From: Frankiales bacterium | GTDB lineage: Bacteria > Actinomycetota > Actinomycetes > Mycobacteriales > SCTD01 | Length of the DNA stretch: 13,175 bases | Direction of reading: 5' to 3' | Assembly (NCBI GenBank): GCA_025464695.1 | Contig: JAODNQ010000009.1 | Location: 1-13,175 of the forward strand | In this document: positions 7,803 to 13,054 of the stretch, one piece after another | Position numbering within the stretch: the stretch's first letter is position 1 | Layout of the letters: the number at the start of each line of letters is the position of its first letter | Translations under genes and position numbers: made by a program | Notes under the pieces: generated by a model | Seen by the model: the letters and a program-made list of their open reading frames with translations, nothing else | Told to the model about the DNA's origin: nothing | The model's database searches: none

Positions 7803-8008
7803 GTGCCGAAGCCGATGCGTCTGCGGGACCTGCTCAGGGTCCTCGAGGCCGCCGGCTGCCGTCTTCAACGGGAGGGTGGCAGGCACAGCGTCTGGTCCTG
7901 CCCGTGCGGCGAGCACCGCTTCCCGGTGCCGCGCCACAGCGAGGTGTCGGCGGGCGTGGTCGGTTCGATTGAGAAGCAGGTGTCGTGGAGAGGGGGTGGC
8001 TGCGATGA
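7803..8008 (+). pseudogene. hicA: HicA-family mRNA interferase toxin, frame broken at the last codons
   Basis: HicA toxins are small double-stranded-RNA-binding-fold ribonucleases that cut mRNA and are neutralised by HicB. The frame from GTG 7803 reads MPKPMRLRDLLRVLEAAGCR, then the catalytic His segment REGGRHSVWSCP, then FPVPRHSEVSAGVVGSIEKQVSWR, a clear HicA. It has no stop of its own: in this frame translation would run on to 8630 across hicB. In the -1 frame from 7991 the codons read RGWLR and a TGA at 8006-8008 that overlaps the hicB ATG as ATGA, which is the ending expected of HicA. One extra G in the run of five G (7992-7996) would restore a 68-residue toxin. So there is either a deletion, a sequencing error, or frameshifting. 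The first codon may instead be ATG 7815 (MRLRDLL...), which better matches HicA N-termini; neither start has a clear Shine-Dalgarno sequence. Confidence 0.75.
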
Positions 8009-8385
8009 CGTCGTACGAGGCCCGGGTGAGGCGCGAGGGTCGCTGGTGGGTCGCCGTCGTCGACGGTGTCGGCGCCACTCAGGGCCGGAGCCTCAAGGAG
8101 CTCGAGTCCATGGTCCGCGACATGGTCGTGCTGATGGACGAGGTCGACGAGGACCAGGTCGACGTTCGCCTCGAGGTCGACCTCGGGGGCGGGCTCCAGG
8201 CGAAGGTCCACGAGGCCCGCGAGGCGACGGCGAAGGCGGAGCGCATGCAGCGCGAGGCGGCCGCGCAGGCGCGCGAGGTGGCCCGAGCGCTCCGCGGGGA
8301 CGCGGCGCTCACGGGCAAGGACACGGCCTACCTACTCGGTGTATCCGAGCAGCGCGTGTCCCAGCTGGTGCCACGAGCTGTGTAA
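8005..8385 (+). CDS. hicB: HicB-family antitoxin with C-terminal helix-turn-helix
   Basis: Antitoxin partner of HicA. Residues 1-60 (MTSYEARVRREGRWWVAVVDGV, then QGRSLKELESMVRDMVVLM) form the partially degraded RNase-H-like HicB fold that masks the toxin; residues 65-98 are a charged Ala/Glu/Arg helix; residues 100-122 (ALTGKDTAYLLGVSEQRVSQL) are a helix-turn-helix that should bind operator DNA and autoregulate the pair. Length is 126 residues. ATG 8005 overlaps the expected hicA stop as ATGA and has a GAGAGGGGG purine run upstream, so translation is coupled to hicA. Its TAA stop (8383-8385) lies inside the first copy of the GGCACCTAC repeat. In the element the pair probably acts as a maintenance module. 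Confidence 0.85.
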   Translation: MTSYEARVRREGRWWVAVVDGVGATQGRSLKELESMVRDMVVLMDEVDEDQVDVRLEVDLGGGLQAKVHEAREATAKAERMQREAAAQAREVARALRGDAALTGKDTAYLLGVSEQRVSQLVPRAV

Positions 8386-8396
8386 CGGCACCTACC
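8381..8396 (+). repeat. GGCACCTAC repeat, copy A
   Basis: TGTAACGGCACCTACC, followed by GT. It holds the hicB TAA stop on the + strand and the TAG stop of the convergent 74-residue gene on the - strand. Matches the consensus GGTAGCGGCACCTACC at 13 of 16 positions. Confidence 0.8.
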
Positions 8397-8616
8397 GTCC
8401 GTGCCGTCGACGCATCTGGTCGCCGTAGGCCGCTACCGCCTGATCCCACTGCGGCGTCAAGCCAACGGGTGGGGTCAGGGCCGCGAGCCACAGCCACAGC
8501 CGGACTTGCTCCTCCGGCTCCGCCTCCGCTTGGCGCGCTCGTCGCTCGACCGTCGCGGCGTCCTCGCTTCGCTCGGCAGCCCGGAGCAGGCGAAGTACCT
8601 GCGACACATCGTCCAC
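8392..8616 (-). CDS. Small hypothetical protein, 74 residues
   Basis: I do not recognise a family. The product starts MDDVSQVLRLLRAAERSEDA, continues with a Glu/Arg-rich helical segment, then LWLWLAALTPPVGLTPQWDQ and a basic end (MRRRHGR). Composition and strong GC preference at third codon positions support coding on this strand; the overlapping + strand frame (8401-8634) is a Leu/Arg-rich shadow. The GTG start is preceded on the - strand by TAGGCT (8629-8624), a TANNNT -10 box ending 7 bases before the start codon, so the mRNA may be leaderless. The gene converges on hicB: its TAG stop (8394-8392) is 6 bp from the hicB TAA, both within one GGCACCTAC repeat copy. Confidence 0.5.
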   Translation of the reverse strand: MDDVSQVLRLLRAAERSEDAATVERRARQAEAEPEEQVRLWLWLAALTPPVGLTPQWDQAVAAYGDQMRRRHGR

Positions 8617-8684
8617 GGCTACAAGCCTAAATAGCGGGACTCACCGCTGCTGGCCTCGGCGCACCAGGAGGCTCTGTGTCAGGC

Positions 8685-8702
8685 GTTCGCTGTAGCGCGA
8701 AC
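8685..8702. repeat. Short inverted repeat GTTCGC-N6-GCGAAC
   Basis: Perfect 6-bp arms (8685-8690 and 8697-8702) around TGTAGC. It lies in the gap between the 74-residue gene and the Sel1-like gene. The orientation is opposite to the actinobacterial SOS box (GAAC...GTTC), so it is not a LexA site. Function unknown; it may be a hairpin or a regulator site. Confidence 0.3.
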
Positions 8703-8836
8703 AAGATGACCTCACCGTCCCAGCGGGCCGCTACGGCCGGCGCGATCCAGGTCACCACCACCCGCACCGCGTCCCGCCAGCCGGCTGGCAGGACGGGCCA
8801 CCCATCAGGACCCCCCTAGTTGCGGGGCGACGTCCG

Positions 8837-8852
8837 TAGTAGGGCACCTACT
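8837..8852 (+). repeat. GGCACCTAC repeat, copy B
   Basis: TAGTAGGGCACCTACT: the core GGGCACCTAC is conserved while the left GTA is shifted by one base relative to other copies. It is the first of two copies directly upstream of the Sel1-like gene. Confidence 0.7.
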
Positions 8853-8855
8853 CAA

Positions 8856-8871
8856 CCTGCGGGCACCTACG
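8856..8871 (+). repeat. GGCACCTAC repeat, copy C
   Basis: CCTGCGGGCACCTACG: core GGGCACCTAC kept, left arm not conserved. It starts 19 bp after copy B and ends 14 bases before the GTG start of the Sel1-like gene, so the pair B/C sits in its promoter region. Confidence 0.7.
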
Positions 8872-8885
8872 TGTTAGGGGCGTCC

Positions 8886-9872
8886 GTGGAGGACGACGAG
8901 GAAGCTCAGTGGCAGGCGCTCCTGGAGAGCTTGCAGCAACCTGAGCTGGAGTCGGCCGACGTGGCGACTCTCGAACGTCTTGCAGGGCTCGGGGTTCCGC
9001 GTGCCATGGCCCGTCTTGGCGTGTACCTGGATGACGACGGCGCGGACACCGCCGAGGCGCTCCGCCTTCTCAAGCTCGCGGCTGGCGCCGGTGAACCGGA
9101 GGCGCTGAGTCGGCTCGCCAGTTACTACCCGGAAGAACTCGCCCGACTGAAAACGCCGATCACGGTGAAGGCCGCGCTGCAGCGTGCGGCTGACCGAGGC
9201 GATCTCAACGCGCAGATCTCCATGGGTTTGACGGCACTCCAGCAGGGTCAGCTGGAGGTCGCTTGGCTCTGGTTCGACAGAGCCTTGGCCGGCGGTCGCC
9301 CCGCCGCAGGGATCTGGATTGATGATGCACTCGGCGGCTCATACCCCGAGGTCGCCGTCATTTGGTGGCGTCGCGCCTCGCAGGAAGGCCGATTCGCGAT
9401 CCCGACAACGATGGCTGTGGGGCTCCGCCTGTACGACGACGGCCAGCCGGAGTTGGCGGAAAGCGTGTGGGCTACCTATGCCAAGGCCAGGGATCTGGAC
9501 GGCGCTGCGAACGTCGCGTCCAATCTGTGGCGGCGCAACCACGCCGACTCCCGCCGCTGGTGGCGGGTCTGCCTTGCACTCGCCGACACGGCGAGCTCAA
9601 GGGACTTCGTGCAAGTGCAGATCGACCTGCTGGATGTCCTCGAGGAGGCGGAAGCGGCGGCGCAGTCTGCGGGTGTGTCGGTTGTCGTCTCGCCAGCGAT
9701 GGTCGGCCGGACCGGAGTGGAGCTCAGGCCGCACGAAGGGCAGGTGATCAGCGACGCATGGGAGGACGAGTTGGCCGCAGCCGTCGCAGACGTTGTACAC
9801 CGACACGAGAGGTTCGCCTGGACCATCATCGCCAGCATTTTTACCGGCCAAGTACGTCGGTTACGCGAGTAA
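8886..9872 (+). CDS. Sel1-like / TPR-type helical repeat protein
   Basis: Probable protein-protein interaction scaffold of 328 residues. It shows degenerate Sel1-like repeats (about 36-residue helix pairs): LERLAGLGVPRAMARLGVYL (29-48), ALRLLKLAAGAGEPEALSRL (58-77), ALQRAADRGDLNAQISMGL (97-115) and WFDRALAGGRPAAGIWIDDA (129-148), WWRRASQEGRFAIPTTMAVG (160-179) and WATYAKARDLDGAANVASN (195-213). The C-terminal part (about 235-328) is not a repeat and is unrecognised; it ends with a hydrophobic patch WTIIASIFTG. There is no signal peptide. The frame is open from 8820, but GTG 8886 is preferred because AGGGG (8876-8880) lies 5 bases upstream and repeat copies B and C occupy the preceding DNA. 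Codon use is less GC-biased than in the core genes (many GAT, ATT, TTG, TTC mixes), as expected for acquired cargo. Its role in the element is unknown; Sel1 proteins often accompany contact-dependent or effector systems, but nothing nearby proves that. Confidence 0.7.
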   Translation: MEDDEEAQWQALLESLQQPELESADVATLERLAGLGVPRAMARLGVYLDDDGADTAEALRLLKLAAGAGEPEALSRLASYYPEELARLKTPITVKAALQRAADRGDLNAQISMGLTALQQGQLEVAWLWFDRALAGGRPAAGIWIDDALGGSYPEVAVIWWRRASQEGRFAIPTTMAVGLRLYDDGQPELAESVWATYAKARDLDGAANVASNLWRRNHADSRRWWRVCLALADTASSRDFVQVQIDLLDVLEEAEAAAQSAGVSVVVSPAMVGRTGVELRPHEGQVISDAWEDELAAAVADVVHRHERFAWTIIASIFTGQVRRLRE

Positions 9873-10172
9873 CCCGTCCGCCGGTTCCGGTGCCAGCACC
9901 AGGCCGAGGAGGTCGGGCGCCACCGCGAGCACCAGCACGAGGGCCAGTGCCGGGAGGAGCACCACGACCGGCTCCAGCAGCAGCACCAAGGGCAGCACCA
10001 CCACAAGGACGTCGACCAGCAACGCTCCGGGAGACCTCCCAAGGTCCGGGAGCTGCGATGCGGAGCTGGCATCAGCAGTCTGGGTCGCGGATCGCCCTCT
10101 ACCTGCGGCTGCGGATGCTGTCTCAGCGAGCGCTGAGACAGCACGGAGTCGGAGGTACAGGGGGAGCGGCAC
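9861..10172 (-). CDS. Possible small membrane protein
   Basis: Uncertain 103-residue product. The N-terminal half is Ala/Ser-rich without recognisable domain; residues about 50-95 form a long Leu/Val run (GALLVDVLVVVLPLVLLL, then VVVLLPALALVLVLAVAP) that could make one or two membrane segments. Third codon positions are strongly GC, which supports coding on the - strand, but the start is weak: the only candidate is GTG 10172 inside repeat copy D, and a 28-bp palindrome lies within the N-terminal codons. Its TAA stop overlaps the end of the Sel1-like gene by 12 bp in convergent orientation. The opposite frame is a Ser/Thr-rich low-complexity shadow, so a chance ORF remains possible. Confidence 0.3.
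   Translation of the reverse strand: MPLPLYLRLRAVSALAETASAAAGRGRSATQTADASSASQLPDLGRSPGALLVDVLVVVLPLVLLLEPVVVLLPALALVLVLAVAPDLLGLVLAPEPADGLLA
10116..10143. repeat. 28-bp near-perfect palindrome
   Basis: Arms TGCTGTCTCAGCG (10116-10128) and CGCTGAGACAGCA (10131-10143) are exact reverse complements over 13 bp with only AG between them. No T-rich tail follows on either strand, so it is not a typical intrinsic terminator; the two-base centre looks more like a site for a dimeric DNA-binding protein such as a recombinase or repressor. Confidence 0.75.
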
Positions 10173-10177
10173 CTACC
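10162..10177 (+). repeat. GGCACCTAC repeat, copy D
   Basis: GGGAGCGGCACCTACC, matching the consensus at 14 of 16 positions and lying 19 bp after the 28-bp palindrome. On the - strand it contains the GTG used as the only start of the possible membrane protein. Confidence 0.8.
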
Positions 10178-10200
10178 GCAGTCGGGCCGCGCCGGATGCG

Positions 10201-10377
10201 GTGCCGCGTGACACGAAGATGTGGCAACGTCCTTCTAAACCGGCACCCCGGCTCGACCCGGAACAGGTGCGCGTCGTCACCCGTGACGTGGGAGCGGTAG
10301 TCAACGGGGGTCAACTTCCAACCATCAGCGGGGCTGTGTATCGGCACCTACAGTCGACACGACCCGGCGCTGGGTAG
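10201..10377 (+). CDS. Doubtful small ORF ending in repeat copy F
   Basis: From GTG 10201 (or ATG 10219) a 58-residue frame reads MPRDTKMWQRPSKPAPRLDP and continues through QVRVVTRDVGAVVNGGQLPT to a TAG that lies inside repeat copy F, just as hicB ends in copy A and the 10435-10803 gene ends in copy H. That parallel is the main reason to list it. Third-position GC is only moderate, no ribosome binding site is seen, copy E falls inside the frame, and an opposite-strand frame (10123-10347) is equally open. No known family. Confidence 0.2.
   Translation: MPRDTKMWQRPSKPAPRLDPEQVRVVTRDVGAVVNGGQLPTISGAVYRHLQSTRPGAG
10300..10315. repeat. GTCAAC direct repeat at 10-bp period
   Basis: GTCAAC occurs at 10300-10305 and 10310-10315, separated by GGGG, so the two units lie on the same face of the helix. 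A 6-bp inverted repeat CGTCAC/GTGACG (10275-10288) lies just upstream. Together they suggest protein-binding DNA ahead of the three clustered repeat copies E-G; no function can be assigned. Confidence 0.35.
10337..10352 (+). repeat. GGCACCTAC repeat, copy E
   Basis: TGTATCGGCACCTACA, followed by GT. It is the first of three copies (E, F, G) at 36- and 38-bp spacing upstream of the gene starting at 10435. Confidence 0.75.
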
Positions 10378-10388
10378 CGGCACCTACC
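10373..10388 (+). repeat. GGCACCTAC repeat, copy F
   Basis: GGTAGCGGCACCTACC, the consensus form, with perfect 5-bp arms GGTAG/CTACC around CGGCAC. TACCGT in it is followed after 7 bases by GTG (10398) opening a five-codon frame that stops at the TAG in copy G. Confidence 0.85.
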
Positions 10389-10410
10389 GTTCTCACGGTG
10401 CCGCGGGAGA

Positions 10411-10426
10411 GGTAGCGGCACATACC
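10411..10426 (+). repeat. GGCACCTAC repeat, copy G (variant)
   Basis: GGTAGCGGCACATACC: one change (CCTAC to CATAC) from the consensus. Its TACCCT (10423-10428) has the form and position of a -10 box for a leaderless mRNA beginning at GTG 10435. Confidence 0.8.
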
Positions 10427-10435
10427 CTCGCCGCG
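10423..10435 (+). promoter_or_regulatory. Candidate leaderless promoter -10 box in repeat copy G
   Basis: TACCCT (TANNNT) ends 6 bases before the GTG at 10435. In Actinobacteria this spacing puts the transcription start on the first base of the start codon, and the gene has no Shine-Dalgarno sequence. The -35 region holds no good TTGAC match, so an activator or a repeat-binding regulator may be needed. Confidence 0.45.
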
Positions 10436-10803
10436 TGGAGCAGCGCGAGGCGGGCCGTCGGCGGCGGTCCCAGCCAGCGCCGCCGCAGATCGTCTTCGCC
10501 GCGCTCACCCAACCGATCAGCAACCCGCACCGGCCCTGGCTGCACTTGCTCGATGACGAAACGCCGCCGGAGGTCCTCAGCAGCGAGGGGCCGCATCTGG
10601 TCATCTGGTCGTCCCTGTGGGCTCGACGGCCTGACGCCGTAATCCGCTTCGACCTGCCGCCGGACGCCTCGGGCCAGGGCTGTGACCTGTGTTGGACGCT
10701 GCTGCTCGACGACCCGCTACCTGAAGCGCCGCTACTCGGCCACATGCGCAAGCGGCTGAACCAACTCATTAACGCGAACTTGCGCTACACCTTCGGTCAG
10801 TAA
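10435..10803 (+). CDS. Conserved-looking hypothetical protein, 122 residues
   Basis: Not recognised with certainty. After a basic, Pro-rich start (MEQREAGRRRRSQPAPPQIV) the product has a compact domain: NPHRPWLHLLDDETPPEV, HLVIWSSLWARRPDAVIRFDLPP, a Cys pair in GQGCDLCWTLLLD, and a strikingly regular end HMRKRLNQLINANLRYTFGQ. Alternating strands followed by a long C-terminal helix recall SRPBCC/START-like folds (W-S-x-W then I-x-F-x-L then GxxLxWTL), but this is only a resemblance. The gene likely begins leaderlessly at GTG 10435, with repeat copy G as promoter region, and its TAA stop (10801-10803) lies in repeat copy H, 6 bp from the stop of the convergent gene. Being flanked by repeats on both sides makes it the clearest single-gene unit in the cargo region. 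Confidence 0.7.
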   Translation: MEQREAGRRRRSQPAPPQIVFAALTQPISNPHRPWLHLLDDETPPEVLSSEGPHLVIWSSLWARRPDAVIRFDLPPDASGQGCDLCWTLLLDDPLPEAPLLGHMRKRLNQLINANLRYTFGQ

Positions 10804-10814
10804 GGGCACCTACC
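10799..10814 (+). repeat. GGCACCTAC repeat, copy H
   Basis: AGTAAGGGCACCTACC, followed by GT. It holds the TAA stop of the 10435 gene on the + strand and the TAG stop of the convergent gene on the - strand, the same arrangement as copy A. It is the last copy in the window. Confidence 0.8.
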
Positions 10815-11220
10815 GTTCGGGCGTGACGCGCTCGACGAGCGCGGTCAGCCCGTCGAGCGCGTCCGCGAGCCGCTTTCGCTGCGCCCACCGCTCCGCTTCC
10901 TTCACGGCGTCGTGCAGTAGCCAGTTCACCTCGGCCTCGTCATCCGTGACCTGCTCCGGGAAGACGGCTGCCTGCACCATCAGGTGGCTGTCCGCCTTGC
11001 GAAAGCGCCCAGTTCGAACGCCCGTGAAATCGGGCGTGAGGTGCCGACCGGCGAGGTGGAAGACGACGTTCACGTTCAGCGGCGAGACCACGCCCTGACG
11101 CTCCGCAACCACTGCCCGCCCGAGTGCCCGAACCGCGTCGGCACACGCACCGCCGTCCGTGCTTCCACCGTCCACCGCGCCGATGGACAGCACCTCGGTC
11201 GCGCCATCAGCCAGGCTCAC
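10810..11220 (-). CDS. Hypothetical protein, about 136 residues
   Basis: No family recognised. The frame is open on the - strand from 11517, but the first 80 or so residues are Pro/Arg/Ser-rich and non-coding in appearance; protein-like sequence begins around RPYRLFVSLADGATEVLSIG. GTG 11220 is the best start: TACCGT (11232-11227) is a TANNNT box ending 6 bases before it, suggesting a leaderless mRNA, and no ribosome binding site is seen upstream of earlier candidates (for example GTG 11319). The product contains VSPLNVNVVFHLAGRHLTPD, FRKADSHLMVQAAVFPEQ, an acidic TDDEAEVNWLLHDAVKEAER and a helical end RKRLADALDGLTALVERV. It is probably soluble, with no signal peptide or membrane segment. It converges on the 10435 gene and ends in repeat copy H. 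Confidence 0.6.
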   Translation of the reverse strand: MSLADGATEVLSIGAVDGGSTDGGACADAVRALGRAVVAERQGVVSPLNVNVVFHLAGRHLTPDFTGVRTGRFRKADSHLMVQAAVFPEQVTDDEAEVNWLLHDAVKEAERWAQRKRLADALDGLTALVERVTPER

Positions 11221-11582
11221 GAACAGACGGTAAGGCCGGTTCTCTCTTGTTGCCGGAGACCAGCACGACGCTCCTGAGGGGGCTGAACCCGTCGTCCTTC
11301 GCGTCAGCGCCTTGTCCACATGCACGCTTGACGACTTCAGCGCGGGACTGGTGTGCGGCGCAGTGTGCGGCTCATGCAGCAGGACAAGGCGGAGCAAGAT
11401 ATGCCCTTCGGGCTGCCCTACGGGCCGGTCGCGTCGGCGACGAGCGGCTGGGGCCGCGGGATTGCGTTGGGAGGCCCGCGGCGAGGGCGGCGTTGCCAGT
11501 GGCCGGGTCCGACTCAAGGGAGCTGCCGGCGCGGGGTGGGCCGCGGGCCGTGTGACGGGCTGCTGGTCGGGCGGGGCCGCTC
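11221..11582. other. Gene-poor stretch before mobC, candidate oriT region
   Basis: No convincing gene is seen in these 362 bases. They hold several short hairpins: GCCCTTCGGGC (11403-11413), CCCTACGGG just after it, and an 8-bp perfect inverted repeat GCCGCGGG/CCCGCGGC (11453-11460 and 11475-11482, 14-nt loop). In mobilizable elements the transfer origin usually lies directly upstream of the mobC-relaxase genes and consists of inverted repeats next to the nick site, so this is the best oriT candidate here. A small + strand frame (to 11586) ends in ATGA with the mobC start but its second half is Gly/Arg/Cys-rich and unlike a protein. Confidence 0.4.
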
Positions 11583-12236
11583 ATGAGCGCCGACCCCTCG
11601 TCCCCGGCTCCGCCGCCACGGCTGGAGGACGAGCTGGACGCCCTGCCCGTCGAGCCCCGCGAGGCCGGCTTGGGCGCGCAGGTTCGGCCTGGGGTGGCGT
11701 CGGGGCGTCGGCGTCGGACGCGGGAGATGGTGCAGCGCGAGTGCCGGTTGTCGCCGCGGTTCTCTCTCGCGGAGCTCGAGGTAGTGCGGGTCGCGGCGGC
11801 GGTGGCGGGCCTGACACCAACGGGCTGGGTCGCCGAGACGGCGGTGGATGTCGCGACGGCGCGGGTGAGTCCGCCGCCTCCGGCGTTGCTGGACGCGTTG
11901 CCGGAGCTGCTCGCGGCGCGCTCTCAGGTCCGCCGGTTCGGCGTGCTGGTCAACCAGGCGATGGCGAAGTGGCACACGCTGGCTCGGGAGCACGTGACTG
12001 ACAGCGCAGCCGGGGGCGCCCCGCGCGGTCCGGGACCGGGCGTGGATCGGCTCAGCGTCGCTGCTGGGGCGCCGCCGCCGGACCTGCTCAACGCTGTCGC
12101 TCTGGTCAACCGGGTGTTGCTCCGGCTCGAGGACGCCGCCGTCGCCATCGCGGAGACGCGGCGAGGCCGCCCCGCTATAGGTGTCGCTGACGACGACAAC
12201 AGCCCCGCGGGGGAGCCGGCTGGCGGCCGGGCGTGA
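11583..12236 (+). CDS. mobC: MobC-like mobilization accessory protein
   Basis: Relaxosome component that binds near oriT and helps the relaxase nick DNA. The 217-residue product has a disordered Pro/acidic start (1-35), a basic linker SGRRRRTREMVQRE (40-53), then the MobC core (about 55-135): CRLSPRFSLAELEVVRVAAA, AGLTPTGWVAETAVDVA and the family hallmark near the end ARSQVRRFGVLVNQAMAKW, equivalent to the RRxGxNxNQ motif. A C-terminal helix (LLNAVALVNRVLLRLEDAAV) follows. ATG 11583 is chosen because it opens the frame and the N-terminal linker varies in this family; the ribosome binding site is weak. The TGA stop overlaps the relaxase GTG as GTGA, so the two are translationally coupled. The family call rests on the motif pattern and on its position before a relaxase. 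Confidence 0.82.
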   Translation: MSADPSSPAPPPRLEDELDALPVEPREAGLGAQVRPGVASGRRRRTREMVQRECRLSPRFSLAELEVVRVAAAVAGLTPTGWVAETAVDVATARVSPPPPALLDALPELLAARSQVRRFGVLVNQAMAKWHTLAREHVTDSAAGGAPRGPGPGVDRLSVAAGAPPPDLLNAVALVNRVLLRLEDAAVAIAETRRGRPAIGVADDDNSPAGEPAGGRA

Positions 12237-13054
12237 TCGGTCGGGTGTACCGGGGCGGTCAGGTCGGGGGGTTGTTGCGCTACCTGTACGGGCCGGGTCG
12301 GCACAACGAGCACGAGAACCCCCACCTGATCGCCGCCTGGGACCTCGAGACGCCCGCCGACCTCGCGACCCTGGAGCCGCGGGTGCTCGCCGGGGCGGGT
12401 GCCCGCGCGATGCGGGACTTCGCGCCGATGACCGCCAGCCTGGAGTTGGCGACGGTGCTGCGGCCGCTGACGGAGACTGCGGCGGGCAGGGTCGTGTGGC
12501 ACTGCCCGTTGCGGACAGCGCCGGGGGACCGGACCCTGAGCGACGCGGAGTGGGCCGAGGTCGCCCGCGATGTGGTGCACCGGACCGGCATCGCCGCGCG
12601 CGGTGACGACGGCGGGTGCCGGTGGGTCGCGGTCCGCCACGACCAGGACAGCGTCCACCTCGTCGCGGTGCTGGCGCGGCAGGACGGCGGGGCGGTCCGG
12701 ATCGGCAACGACTACCGGCGGCTCCGCGAGGCGTGCCGCGCGGCCGAGCAGCGCCTCGGACTCGCCGGCACGGCACCGGCGGACCTGACGGCGGACCGGC
12801 ACACCACCCGAGCGGAGCAGGAGAAGGCGGCCCGGGCCGGCCGGGTCCCGGACCGCGACTGGCTCCGCGAGCAGGTCCAGGTGACCGCGCTGGCCAGCGG
12901 CGACCCGTCCGAGTTCCTCGGCGGCCTGCGGGCGGCGGGGATCGTCGTGCGGGAGCGGCGGGACCGCGTCGGAGTCTTGACGGGGTACGCGGTGGCCCGG
13001 CCGGTCGGGCCGGGGGAGCGGGCGGTGCTGTTCGGCGGCGGGAAGCTCGCGGGC
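12233..13054 (+). pseudogene. Relaxase (mobilization nuclease), C-terminal part cut off by an IS end
   Basis: DNA strand transferase that would nick oriT and lead the strand during mobilization. The start GTG 12233 overlaps the mobC stop (GTGA). The product begins MIGRVYRGGQVGGLLRYLYG with PGRHNEHENPHLIAAWD after it, the N-terminus typical of actinobacterial PF03432-type relaxases, and continues with VVWHCPLRTAPGDRTLSDAEW (88-108) and the metal-site region CRWVAVRHDQDSVHLVAVLA (129-148). In the last segment the usual HxH has Ser in place of the first His (DSVHL rather than DHVHI), which could weaken metal binding. Recognisable relaxase sequence stops at about residue 274 (FGGGKLAG). Beyond 13055 the DNA looks like an IS256-family terminal repeat and the frame continues out of the window as unrelated sequence. 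Relatives are usually several hundred residues long, so this copy is probably inactive or truncated. Confidence 0.78.

Noticed and set aside
8009..8630. Reading the hicA frame through to 8630 as one 276-residue protein
   Set aside because: The part past 8008 is Gly/Arg-rich sequence out of frame with hicB; only the first part is HicA.
8706..8819. 37-codon + strand ORF starting MTSPSQRAATAG
   Set aside because: No ribosome binding site, Thr/Pro/Arg-rich low complexity, no supporting context.
9793..10200. Upstream part of the + strand frame to 10377
   Set aside because: It starts inside the Sel1-like gene and encodes a Ser/Thr/Arg-rich shadow of the possible membrane protein.
10123..10347. 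74-residue - strand frame starting at GTG in repeat copy E
   Set aside because: The first 45 residues look weakly protein-like but the rest is Pro/Arg-rich, it ends in the palindrome, and it competes with other open frames; not supportable.
8381..10814. CRISPR array or integron attC sites as explanation of the GGCACCTAC repeats
   Set aside because: Spacing is irregular (19 bp to over 1 kb), units are only 16 bp, there are no cas genes, and the integron core-site sequences are missing.
11353..11586. 77-residue + strand frame whose stop overlaps the mobC start as ATGA
   Set aside because: The overlap is attractive, but the second half is Gly/Arg/Cys-rich and lies over hairpins expected of oriT.
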